This document shows, piece by piece, positions 25,413 to 34,900 of a DNA stretch of 64,000 nt. The DNA lies in NCBI GenBank assembly GCA_002748665.1, contig PDTB01000015.1, forward strand, positions 124,001 through 188,000, given 5' to 3'. The first letter of the stretch is position 1. Each line of letters opens with the position of its first letter. The notes beneath the pieces were generated by a model, which did not search any database, was not told the DNA's origin, and worked only from the letters and a program-made list of their open reading frames with translations. The DNA is from Dethiosulfovibrio peptidovorans. GTDB taxonomy: Bacteria > Synergistota > Synergistia > Synergistales > Dethiosulfovibrionaceae. A program made the translations under genes and the position numbers.

Positions 25413-26672
25413 TCAGCCCTTCCCCCTGGAGACATCGGAGAGCTCCCCAGAGGTTCGAAGAGCCCACCGGGCCGCAAGAGGTCCCAGGCACTCGTGAATC
25501 AACGTACTCCCTATAACAACGTTTATGAGGGTATCGGCCACAGATGCAAGCTCGGGAAACTTCCGTAAGGTCAAAGCCAAGCCAATGACGATCCCTCCGA
25601 GGGGGATCAATCCGCCGATGACCGAAAGACACCTTCGGAGCGGCATGCCAGCCCACTCACCCCCCATGAGGACCCCCAACCCCTTGCCGACTAATCGAAA
25701 CAAAACCACGAAGGGCAAAAACAAAAGGGAGTGAAGCAGGGAGGCCATATTTAGGGACATGCCACTGACGCAGAAGAAGACTAAAAAGACGGGCTCCTCC
25801 ATGGTGGACGATAAAAAATCAAATATCTGATTAGCCCGAGGGTTTTTGTTGACGACCCAGGCCCCTACGATCATGGTCGATAACAACTCGTCCGCACCCA
25901 GCAAGGATGCTGTTCCGAAGCAAGCTGCCAGAGAACCGAAGAGGACTACAACGAGACCGCCTTTGCCCTCGGCATCCATGGCTGGGTGGGACATTCGATC
26001 CAATAGCCACCCGAAACAGCACCCCAGAACAAGGGAGAGTCCGATGGTCCGAATGGGGGTGAACACAACGGACAGAAGCGACATCCCCCCATGCCCTAAA
26101 AAAGCCCGGGCACAACAGAGGGCAACCCCAAAGTTGACGATGCCGAACCCATCGTCCAGGGCGGAGACCCCTAATATCGTTGAGGTGACGGGCCCTTTTG
26201 CACCATACTGATGAGTCACAGCGATGGTGGCCGCCGGATCGGTGGGCGATATCAGCCCCCCCATAAGCAGAGCAAAGGCCAGGATCGACGGCGTCCCTAC
26301 GATACCGAATCGAGGGCCTACAACGACGGCGACCAGAGACATTCCCATAATAACAGCCAGAAAAGCCATCTCAGCCTCCATAACGGTTATGGCCAAGATG
26401 GTCTTGCCCAGGGATCGAATTGCCCTCCAGGAAAGGGCCCCACCGATCTCGAACGTGATGAGACACAACAACATGTCTACCAAAACCCCCGAGTGGTCCA
26501 GGGCATCCTTGGGAACCAAGCTCAGGAAGGTCGGATTAAGTAAGACGCCGGCCAACAGATAGCCGGTGATCCTGGGAAGATCAAAACAGGCAGCCAGATA
26601 GCCCAAAAAATACCCCGTAAAGACCAATGTTCCTAAACCCAACATGGGATCGTTCATAAAAGACAAAGCCAT
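25413..26672 (-). CDS. Cation:proton antiporter, Na+/H+ exchanger family
   Basis: The 419-aa membrane protein from the ATG at 26672 (AAAGGAG site) has about 12 hydrophobic segments. S-P-T-D-P-A-A in the middle is the Asp-Pro ion-binding motif of the CPA1/NhaP-type exchangers, preceded by a glycine-rich helix (L-M-G-G-L). D-L-P-R-I-T-G-Y-L-L-A-G near the start is common to the superfamily. It likely exchanges Na+ or K+ for H+ across the inner membrane. It stands alone, converging with the nitroreductase operon. Confidence 0.88.
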   Translation of the reverse strand: MALSFMNDPMLGLGTLVFTGYFLGYLAACFDLPRITGYLLAGVLLNPTFLSLVPKDALDHSGVLVDMLLCLITFEIGGALSWRAIRSLGKTILAITVMEAEMAFLAVIMGMSLVAVVVGPRFGIVGTPSILAFALLMGGLISPTDPAATIAVTHQYGAKGPVTSTILGVSALDDGFGIVNFGVALCCARAFLGHGGMSLLSVVFTPIRTIGLSLVLGCCFGWLLDRMSHPAMDAEGKGGLVVVLFGSLAACFGTASLLGADELLSTMIVGAWVVNKNPRANQIFDFLSSTMEEPVFLVFFCVSGMSLNMASLLHSLLFLPFVVLFRLVGKGLGVLMGGEWAGMPLRRCLSVIGGLIPLGGIVIGLALTLRKFPELASVADTLINVVIGSTLIHECLGPLAARWALRTSGELSDVSRGKG

Positions 26673-26781
26673 GCTCGTATTCACTCCTTTCGATCTCCTT
26701 ATGTACATCGATTCAGTGTATCACTATTACTCTCCGTCCTCGCTTTGGAGATGTGCCCCTTCAAAAGCCCCCTTCTTCATC

Positions 26782-26790
26782 TGTTATAAT
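26782..26790 (+). promoter_or_regulatory. Extended -10 promoter
   Basis: TGTTATAAT (TG at 26782-26783, TATAAT at 26785-26790) lies about 80 bp before the 92-aa gene. No convincing -35 is seen; extended -10 promoters can do without one. Confidence 0.5.
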
Positions 26791-26871
26791 GTTATTTGTG
26801 AAAGGTTTTGTTCTTTTCTTTATTGACGGATTCTTCGAAGCTCGCACACCATAGAAAAGGAGTGAGAGACC

Positions 26872-27150
26872 ATGGAAAATATCATCGACATGATCAGAAA
26901 ACACATAGCCGACATTTTCCGGAAAAAGGGCTTACGTCCCTATACTCTCCCTGACGGGAAGATCCTCGTTATCGACGATAACTTCGTCACCCAGTTCAAA
27001 CTGGATATATCATTTAACAACAACGATTTCGGCTGTATCGTTCTGGAACGACGGGGAGAGACCCTGGCAACGACGAAAAGCTTCAACATCGCCTGGAGCT
27101 CCGGCGAGGAAATTCATAATTTTCTGAACTATCTCCGTTCCCTACGCTGA
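26872..27150 (+). CDS. Conserved-looking small protein, 92 aa, function unknown
   Basis: The ATG has a good AAAAGGAGTG site, and an extended -10 promoter lies upstream. The protein has a helical N-terminus (residues 1-20), then strands with charged turns (I-L-V-I-D-D-N-F-V and C-I-V-L-E-R-R-G), and a final helix (E-E-I-H-N-F-L-N-Y-L). It has no membrane segment, signal peptide or motif I recognise. It precedes the Sel1-repeat gene by 10 bp and is probably co-transcribed with it. Confidence 0.6.
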   Translation: MENIIDMIRKHIADIFRKKGLRPYTLPDGKILVIDDNFVTQFKLDISFNNNDFGCIVLERRGETLATTKSFNIAWSSGEEIHNFLNYLRSLR

Positions 27151-27160
27151 GAGTGCTGGC

Positions 27161-29686
27161 ATGGCAGCTTTTCTCAGGTTTATAGCATGCCTGGTCGTCC
27201 TACTTGTAGGGGTTTTGCCTCTCTGCGGAGAGGCTGACATCCGCCAGGCGGTGAAAGCATACAACGAAGGGAAATTCAAAGAGGCCGCATCCCTCCTCCT
27301 TCCCGAGGCAAAAAAAGGTAAATCCCTGGCTCAATGCACTCTGGGGTACCTTTATGATCAAGGAGAAGGGGTTTCTCAGGACAAGAAACTAGCTCTGTAT
27401 TGGTACAACGAAGCTGCAAAACAAGGCTATGCCGATGCCCAATATAACATCGGGCTCATGTATCGGGACGGCGAAGGCATCTCAGGCGATCTGGGGAAGG
27501 CTCGATTATGGCTTGTGAAAGCAGCCGAACAAGGGCATGAAAGGGCCCAGATAACCTTGGGCCTGATGGCTCTTAACGCCCCGGAAAAAGCGTGCATCTC
27601 GCCCAATGAAGCCGCTCGGTGGTTTGAGTTAGCAGCCGAGAGAGGAAATCCCTCGGGGGCGTATAATCTGGGTCTTCTCCTCATCCGGGGGAACGTACTC
27701 TCTCCCGATATCTCACGGGGACGAACGTTGCTTCTGCAGGCGGCAAAAAAGGGGCACATATACGCCCAACACGCTCTGGGCTCTTTCCTTTTGAGAACCT
27801 CCTCTGACTCCAAGGAACACGACGACGGCGAGCGATGGCTCAGTATCGCCGCAGAGGAAGGATATGACAAGGCTCAGTTGGACTATGGTCGGTATCTTCT
27901 CCGTCATGACCGAGAAGAGGAAGGCCAAGACTGGCTGAACAAAGCCGCTAAACAAAATAATCCCGAGGCTCAATTTATCCTGGGACAGCTTTGCCGTCAA
28001 AAGGATGGAGCCTTTGGTAAGGCTGCATCCTGGTTTGGTTTGGCTGCTCGCCAGGGATACGCACCGGCCCAGTACGCACTGGGAACCCTCTACGAGAACG
28101 GGCGTGGCCTGCCTGAAGATAACACAATGGCAGCCTTATGGTATCTCCGAGCTGCCAAACAGAATGTAGCAGAGGCCCAGTACAATCTCTCTCTCATGTA
28201 TCAAAAAGGGCTGGGCGTTCCTCAAAACAGCAAGGAATCTCTTCGATGGCTTAAAGCCGCCTCAGGAAACGGCCTTCCCGAAGCCCAATATGTCCTGGCT
28301 CTCGCCTATCGTGACGGCGACGAGCTCTCTCAGGACCTCTCCAAAGCCGCGCAACTCATGAAACAGGCCGCTGCCAGTATCCCCAAAGCACAAAGTGCTC
28401 TGGGGTTCATGTACCTCCAGGGCGAGGGAGTCAGCCAAGATCCTCAAGCAGCAGTGCGTTGGTATCGAAAGGCCGCTGAAAGCGGCTATCCCCCAGCCCA
28501 GTACCGCTTAGGGCTCCTCTGTGCCAGAGGCCAGGGTGGGCGGCCTCTGGATATGGCCGAAGCCGCCCGATGGTTTCGCATGGCAGCTCGATCAGGGCAT
28601 CCTGGAGCTCAATACAACCTGGGAATCCAATATACCCAGGGCGACGGTGTTGTCCGCATTCCCTCCGCAGCTTTCCGATGGTTCTCCAAGGCAGCGGCAC
28701 AGAGAGACCCCCACGCCCTGTACCAGATGGGACTCCTCTATGAGAAAGGTCTCGGAGTTCCAGAGGACAGGGAAAAGGCGATGGATCTTTTCAGACAGGC
28801 CTTCGATCTCGGCAACGTGAACGGAGCCTACGCTTTAGGATGCCTTTTTGCCGGAGACAACGGCGGTGCCCGTCAGGAGATGTCCGCTCTTCACTGGCTT
28901 CATTGCGCAGCTCAAAGGGGTGACCGCCGGGCTCAGCTCCGACTCGGTCTGGCTTATAAAAACCGCCGGCTCGTAGCTCAAGACAAGGCTCTGGCAATCC
29001 GATGGATTCGGAGAGCCGCTGAGGAGGGATCGGCAGCAGCCCAATACACTTTGGGAGGACTCTACCTGGAAGGTAAGATCATCTCTCAGAACAAAAAAAT
29101 CGGCCAACTCTGGCTCGCCAAAGCCGCCAAACAGGGGTATTTGCCAGCTCAGTATAACCTGGCTTTGTGCCTCGCCAAAAGCAGGTTCAAACGGCAACAG
29201 GCCATAAGATGGATGGAGAAGGCCGCCATGGCCGGATATGCACCAGCCCAATGCGAGCTTGGACTCTTTTACGCCTCGGGAACAGGGGTCACCCAATCAG
29301 ACACCTCAGCCCTTAGGTGGTTTTCCCTGGCAGCTGAACAAGACTACGTACCAGCTCAGTACAACCTGGGGGTCTTTTACCTCTACAGTGGGCTCTCAAC
29401 AGAACCCAATCGGAAGTTAGCCTTTCGGTGGCTTCTCAAGGCCGCCCAACAGGGATATGCCGACGCCCAGTTTTACCTGGGTTACCTATACGAGCGGGGC
29501 GATGGCACTGAGCAGGACCTCACGGAGGCCAAGTGCTGGCTTACCAAAGCAGCTCGCAAGGGCAGCAGAGAAGCCCTGTCCATACTGGCAAAGATGGAAG
29601 AAAAAGAGCAAAAACAAAAAAAAGCCGGGGCAGGGCTTCCTGGCATGACGGAGCTCCTATCACAGGATAACTCCCAGAAACCGTGA
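27161..29686 (+). CDS. Secreted Sel1-repeat (SLR) protein, 841 aa
   Basis: After a signal peptide (residues 1-25, ending near C-G-E-A) the rest of the protein is a solenoid of about 20 Sel1-like repeats of roughly 36 aa. Each follows the pattern A-x-W-x-x-x-A-A-x-Q-G, then A-Q-Y-x-L-G-x-x-Y-x-x-G-x-G-V. Such proteins are scaffolds for protein-protein contacts; no catalytic domain is attached. The C-terminal 30 residues are Lys/Gln-rich. The gene uses a weak ribosome site 10 bp after the 92-aa gene, which suggests coupling. The partner is unknown; a periplasmic scaffold is likely given the signal peptide. Confidence 0.85.
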   Translation: MAAFLRFIACLVVLLVGVLPLCGEADIRQAVKAYNEGKFKEAASLLLPEAKKGKSLAQCTLGYLYDQGEGVSQDKKLALYWYNEAAKQGYADAQYNIGLMYRDGEGISGDLGKARLWLVKAAEQGHERAQITLGLMALNAPEKACISPNEAARWFELAAERGNPSGAYNLGLLLIRGNVLSPDISRGRTLLLQAAKKGHIYAQHALGSFLLRTSSDSKEHDDGERWLSIAAEEGYDKAQLDYGRYLLRHDREEEGQDWLNKAAKQNNPEAQFILGQLCRQKDGAFGKAASWFGLAARQGYAPAQYALGTLYENGRGLPEDNTMAALWYLRAAKQNVAEAQYNLSLMYQKGLGVPQNSKESLRWLKAASGNGLPEAQYVLALAYRDGDELSQDLSKAAQLMKQAAASIPKAQSALGFMYLQGEGVSQDPQAAVRWYRKAAESGYPPAQYRLGLLCARGQGGRPLDMAEAARWFRMAARSGHPGAQYNLGIQYTQGDGVVRIPSAAFRWFSKAAAQRDPHALYQMGLLYEKGLGVPEDREKAMDLFRQAFDLGNVNGAYALGCLFAGDNGGARQEMSALHWLHCAAQRGDRRAQLRLGLAYKNRRLVAQDKALAIRWIRRAAEEGSAAAQYTLGGLYLEGKIISQNKKIGQLWLAKAAKQGYLPAQYNLALCLAKSRFKRQQAIRWMEKAAMAGYAPAQCELGLFYASGTGVTQSDTSALRWFSLAAEQDYVPAQYNLGVFYLYSGLSTEPNRKLAFRWLLKAAQQGYADAQFYLGYLYERGDGTEQDLTEAKCWLTKAARKGSREALSILAKMEEKEQKQKKAGAGLPGMTELLSQDNSQKP

Positions 29687-29750
29687 ATGTTGCAGGACGA
29701 CGTAGCCACCAGGGGGCCAAACGACGTAAGGGCCATCCGATAGGTTATCC

Positions 29751-31949
29751 CTACGGCATATCTGTCCCCCCACCCCAAGGCAGGACCGATATCGTTACCC
29801 GACAACTCCGCCCCCGGCGGTCCACTACGGCAATCCGGTGTCGTCCCTGAACCGCGGTCCAGAACAGGGACTCCCCAGCCGACACCGTCCGGAAAAAAAC
29901 GCCGTCGACGAACCAGGACACGTCCCCCTGAGCCCCCTCGCAGGCCAGAGCCACCCGGGGCGGTTCTCCCCAGGGGGGAAGAATGTAGGAGGCTCCCGAC
30001 AGGGGAGAACGTATCTGTAGCTCGGCCTCAGCTACCCGCCTGCTCTCCGAGCTACCAAACTGAGCAGGCCAGACCGTAACCACCCGGCCTTCCTCCCATC
30101 GATGCACAGAACAGGGTTCAGATGATGATACTGTAGGGATATGCCACGCTTCTTCCCGGTGAGGGCAAGCTGACGTGGGCGGCAAGCCCGACAGGGAGCA
30201 CACAGTCCGCCGGGCCACTCCGTCAGGAGGTTCGGGCATTCTCCCCCCGAGGACCGTCATGATCTGGGTCGCGACGGGAACGGCCAGAGAGAGCCCCACC
30301 AGTTCGGGATGGGGCGTCCCCAGAGGGTCACCAAACCAGACAACGACGGTCCAGCGACGATTCCACGCTACAGCCCAGGCATCTCGGAGCCCATAGGAGG
30401 TGCCGGTCTTAAGGGCCATCTCGGCATTTCCAGACAACAAAGCCCGAAGTTTGGGCACTAATCGTCCCCGGTTTTTCAGTATATCCCCGACGAGGAAGGA
30501 GCCCTCCTGAGAGATAGGTGATGGCCGCCAGTCGTGCCGGTCGTCCTCGAAGAAAGAAAGAGGACGATCCCGCCAGGAAGCCAAGGTCATGGTGGCTTTC
30601 AAAAGCTCCAGAAGCGTCACCTCGCATCCACCGAGGATCAGGGAGTCGCCGTACCACTCCGCATCGTGGACAAAATAGCCGAACCCCAGGCTCCGAAGAC
30701 GATGAAGAAACCGGTTAGCCCCTACCATTCGAAGGACTCGGACAGCCGGGACGTTCAGGGAGTCGGCCAAAGCTCGAGCGGCGGAGACAGCCCCTCGATA
30801 TCGGAGATCGAAGTTTCTGGGGGCTCGTCCCGACATGGACAGGGGCGTGTCGGCCATGAGAGAGGAGGGAGACAGAGTTCCATCGTCGAAGGCCATGGCA
30901 TAGACGAAAGGCTTCAGGGCCGAGCCTGGCGATCTCAAGGCGTTACAACAATCTACCCATCCCCAGGGCAGTCTTTCGCCAAAGCGTCCGTTGCCCACGT
31001 ACCCTCGGACAGCCCCTGTCTCGTTGTCGACCACCACCGCCGCCGCAGTAATTTCTTGAGGCAACCGAAAAAGCCCCTCGGCCACGGTACGCCGGAGGAG
31101 CCTCTGGACCTCGGCATCCAAAGTCGAGCGTCCCCCTTGAGGACGACGTTTCAAAGCCTGAGAGACAAAGAGATATTCCTGCCCCGGACGAGAGATCGCC
31201 TGAGGAAGGGGTTCAGCTCTCGCCAAATCAGCCTCGGCGGCCGTAACGACTGATCGGTGGGCGAGCTTCTTTAGAATCATATCCCGACGGGCCTTGAGTC
31301 GATGAGGGTGAAGGTCGGGACGGTAGCGGGTGGGGCCCTTGAGCATCGCCACCAAGGTAGCCGCCTCGGCCAGGGAGAGATCGCTTGCCTCCTTTCCCCA
31401 CCATCCCAGAGAAGCCGCACCGACTCCCACCAGAGTTCCTCCAAAAGGGGCCTTATTCAGGTAGAGCTCCAGAATACGCCGTTTGGACAAGGATCGTTCC
31501 AGAGCCATGGCCTGGAGAAACTCCACTGCCTTGGTAGCAACGGTTCTGACCCGGGGACGGGTGAGTCGGACAAGCTGACTGGTGATGGTGGACCCTCCCG
31601 AGATCACCCGACCGCTGGTCAGGTTCTGCCAGGCAGCCCGAACGATGCCCAGCCAGTCAACCCCGGCGTGACGCCAAAATCGCCGATCCTCCACCTCGAC
31701 AGCGACAAGGGGCAGCCATCGCCCCATGGCATCCAGTGAGATGGGGCGACAAGCCCGATCATCGGAAGTCAGTCCCAACCAGAGGGGGCGGCCCTCTCGA
31801 TCCGTCACAAGGGGAGAGCCCTCCAGAGAAGAGACTTCCCGGATCGGCACTGGATCCACAAGAAACGCCGCCCCCCAAAGGGTCAGGGCCGTCCCACAGG
31901 ACAGCCCCAATACAAGCCAAAAGACGATACGCGCTTTTCGACGAGTCAT
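29751..31949 (-). CDS. pbpC: Penicillin-binding protein 1C
   Basis: Bifunctional peptidoglycan synthase of 732 aa, anchored by one N-terminal membrane segment (residues 8-28). The glycosyltransferase domain (GT51) shows E-D-R-R-F-W-R-H-A-G and G-G-S-T-I-T-S-Q-L. The transpeptidase domain has Ser343 in S-A-L-K, S-L-N, and K-T-G-T-S. The C-terminal region C-S-L-S-G-L-P-P-T-S-A-C-P-H matches the PBP1C-specific domain. It starts 9 bp after the alpha-2-macroglobulin stop; this pair is a classic operon in diderm bacteria (E. coli yfhM-pbpC), thought to couple envelope defence with cell-wall repair. Confidence 0.94.
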   Translation of the reverse strand: MTRRKARIVFWLVLGLSCGTALTLWGAAFLVDPVPIREVSSLEGSPLVTDREGRPLWLGLTSDDRACRPISLDAMGRWLPLVAVEVEDRRFWRHAGVDWLGIVRAAWQNLTSGRVISGGSTITSQLVRLTRPRVRTVATKAVEFLQAMALERSLSKRRILELYLNKAPFGGTLVGVGAASLGWWGKEASDLSLAEAATLVAMLKGPTRYRPDLHPHRLKARRDMILKKLAHRSVVTAAEADLARAEPLPQAISRPGQEYLFVSQALKRRPQGGRSTLDAEVQRLLRRTVAEGLFRLPQEITAAAVVVDNETGAVRGYVGNGRFGERLPWGWVDCCNALRSPGSALKPFVYAMAFDDGTLSPSSLMADTPLSMSGRAPRNFDLRYRGAVSAARALADSLNVPAVRVLRMVGANRFLHRLRSLGFGYFVHDAEWYGDSLILGGCEVTLLELLKATMTLASWRDRPLSFFEDDRHDWRPSPISQEGSFLVGDILKNRGRLVPKLRALLSGNAEMALKTGTSYGLRDAWAVAWNRRWTVVVWFGDPLGTPHPELVGLSLAVPVATQIMTVLGGRMPEPPDGVARRTVCSLSGLPPTSACPHREEAWHIPTVSSSEPCSVHRWEEGRVVTVWPAQFGSSESRRVAEAELQIRSPLSGASYILPPWGEPPRVALACEGAQGDVSWFVDGVFFRTVSAGESLFWTAVQGRHRIAVVDRRGRSCRVTISVLPWGGGTDMP

Positions 31950-31958
31950 GCTCCAAGC

Positions 31959-34900
31959 CTAACGAACGGTCACCGTTCCACCACCGCTCAGACTTCGAAC
32001 CGACGGTGCAAACATCGCCTGAGCCGAGACCGGCGGCAGGGTGAACGTCCCTCGGGTCGTCGCACGACACCCATACTTCAGGATGAGACGTCCATTTACT
32101 TTGGTCGGGAAGAAAAGCACACGGTCAAACCGAACCTCCCGCCGGGGCGCTATCTCAGCCTCTCCAAGGGGTACAGGAGGATTCCACACCTGGAAACAAC
32201 CAGGGAGCACGTCCACCACAACCAAGTCCTGCACAGTTCCCGTGGGAATAACCTCAAGACAGACCTGGATCTCCTGACCGAACGTCAAGGGCTTCGAGAG
32301 ATCCAAGGGAGCGCCTTTTGCATCCCGAAAGACTCGACGGATGGAGACTCCCTGATCGTAGGGAGGCACTGATTTCGTCGGCACGCCGGAATACGTCCAG
32401 TTGCAGAAGACCGTCCCGGGGCCTCGATTCGTAACGGTCCAGGGCACGGGGTGATCGGACGAGAGTGCCAGCTCATCGCCCGTGGAGAGTTTGTGTTCCG
32501 TCGTTCCGTTCGAAACCACGGCGGAGAAGGGTTTGACATCCACACGTTCGAAAAACCGCCCCATTGTCAAGACCGCCCATCCTGCGCTTTGGGTGGACAG
32601 GCGATCGGCAGCCAACTCAGCCACGACCGCCCGAGCCGCCGTGGTCTCCTCGGCGGAATCGGGCGCCACCGCAGAGGTTGCTAAAAGGGCCAGAGCCTTG
32701 TCTCTCAGAGCTGAGCCATAGGTCTCGACAGCAACCGTACCCGAAGAAGTTCCTCCTAAAAGACGACGTCCTTCCTCCTTTTTGTCGGCGGCCCCGTAGG
32801 CTGCCGCCAGAAAGAGCCGACCAACCTGAGTCATGCCACCGATCCGTTCGTTCAGCCACGCCATCCAGCCCATGGGAGGCTGACCCCACAGAGTCAGGAT
32901 ATAGCAGGCATAGGCCTTTCGTGAGAGATCGTATGAATCGTCGGCCATCTCGGACAACACGGACCGAAGGTACGAGCCCGTCCGATTGACCATGGCATCG
33001 GGTACCAGCCCTTTCTGGAGAGACGCCAGAAAATGAGCAGCATACAGGCTGGCCCAGGGAGCCTGAGTGCCACCGGGCCACATGGCGAAACTGCCATCGT
33101 AGAGCTGAAGGATCTGAAGTTTTGCAACCACAGCCCGAAGGGCGTCGGTCAACCCCCTGTTTCCGGCGAGACGAGAGTTCAGCTTTCGAGCCATGTTGGG
33201 TAAAGCCACCAACGGCCATGCCTTGGAGACTGTCTGCTCAAGACAGGTGTAAGGATAGTCGTTCAGGAAGGCCACCACAGGTAACAGGTCAGAGCGAGGC
33301 GACCCCGACACGAAGCAAGACGCACGAAGGGTTCCGGGGAACCAGTCGTCCTGAGAGGGTACCGAGAAGGTGCCTGGCTTCACCGCCGAGCCCCCGGTCA
33401 CGGTTACCCGGGGCATGGGCGGCCGGACCACCGTCTCCCGAGAGAGCTGAAAATCGAGACCCGCACCACTCACAGCCAGATCGACACCGCCAGGACCGCA
33501 ATTCCTGGCGGCGACCACGGGCAAATCCAGGGTTACGTTGCCCCTGGCCGGAACCGTTACGTCCCAGGAGAGACCTTCAGGCAGGGACAGGGTCCCCCAC
33601 GACGAGGGGACAAGTTTCAGATTGAGGTCCGAGTCGGCTGTGGATATCACCTGTACTGGTACGGTGAACCGGTCTCCCGGAGCCAGAGCCTGTGGCACGG
33701 TGGGATCCACGGTAACCGGCCTGGCGATGGAGATGTCGGCCCAGGCCGATCCCACCGACGAACCGGAGAAGACAGCCATGGCCTTGACACCACCCGAGAA
33801 CTCGGGCAGATCAAAGGAGACCTCCGCCACACCATCTTGGACAGACAGATCGGGACGAACCATGGCCAGGACCTTGAAGCCCCGGGCCTCCAGAGGCGAC
33901 AGATTCATAGCTCCATAAGCCATCTGAGCCTCACCGCCGGCTGGATGGAGCACCGGCGTCTCTCGAGACTCCAGCGGCATGAGTTCGTCGTAGATATCCG
34001 ACGCCTGAGTCGCCAATCGCCTTTGGGCAGAAAACAGCTTCCAGGGATCGGGGACCTGATGATCCGTCAATCCCAGGATACCCCGATCCACCAAAGCCAC
34101 CCAGAGGTCACCGTCCGCAGGGCGACCGTCCGTATCAGTGACGGAGACTTTGAGAGGCAGGAGCTGACCAGGCTCCACCTGATCGGGAACCTGTACTGCC
34201 ACCTTAGCGGGTGCTCCTTCATTCACGATCAAAGACACCGCTCCCAAAGCCCTGTGAGGCGCCCAGTCTCCCTCTCGGGTCACGGGACGAATCACCTGGA
34301 AAGTGCACCAACCGTTGGGCCAGACTCGTTTATCGACAACGAAGTCCAACGTTCCCTCAGGCTTGGTAATGGAGACCACCTTGGAGACCAGGATTTCCTC
34401 CGCCTCGAAGGTAAAGAGCCCCATTCCAGGAAAAGGTGCACGATAGGACAGCACAGCCCTTTCTCCAGGAGCATATCGGTCCTTATCCAAGGAGAGCTCG
34501 ACCCTATCGGGAAGTACAGCACCAGATCGAGACGCACCCCAGGACTTCCAGGCGGAGAAGCGAACCGACGATGTTACATGTGCCACTCCACCGTCCAGAG
34601 TCAGGAGGTAGTTTCCCTCGTCCTCGGGGATCACGGAACAGGTGCCGAGACCATCCTTGAGAGGGGTATCCCCGGAGGCAACAGCCGTCTGCTCCTCCTG
34701 CCAGACCATCCTGGTCCGACCGGATTCGCGAACCAGGACAGGACGAACCACCAGGGAATACAGGGTCCAGTCCACGGAGCCCTCGGCAACTTCGTCAGCC
34801 GAGGTCACTCCGGCCACCTGAAAACTCACAGGTTGACCTGGGGTGATCTCACCATCAGGAGAGCGAACGCCAAGGTGAAACGGCGCCAAATGACACGGCA

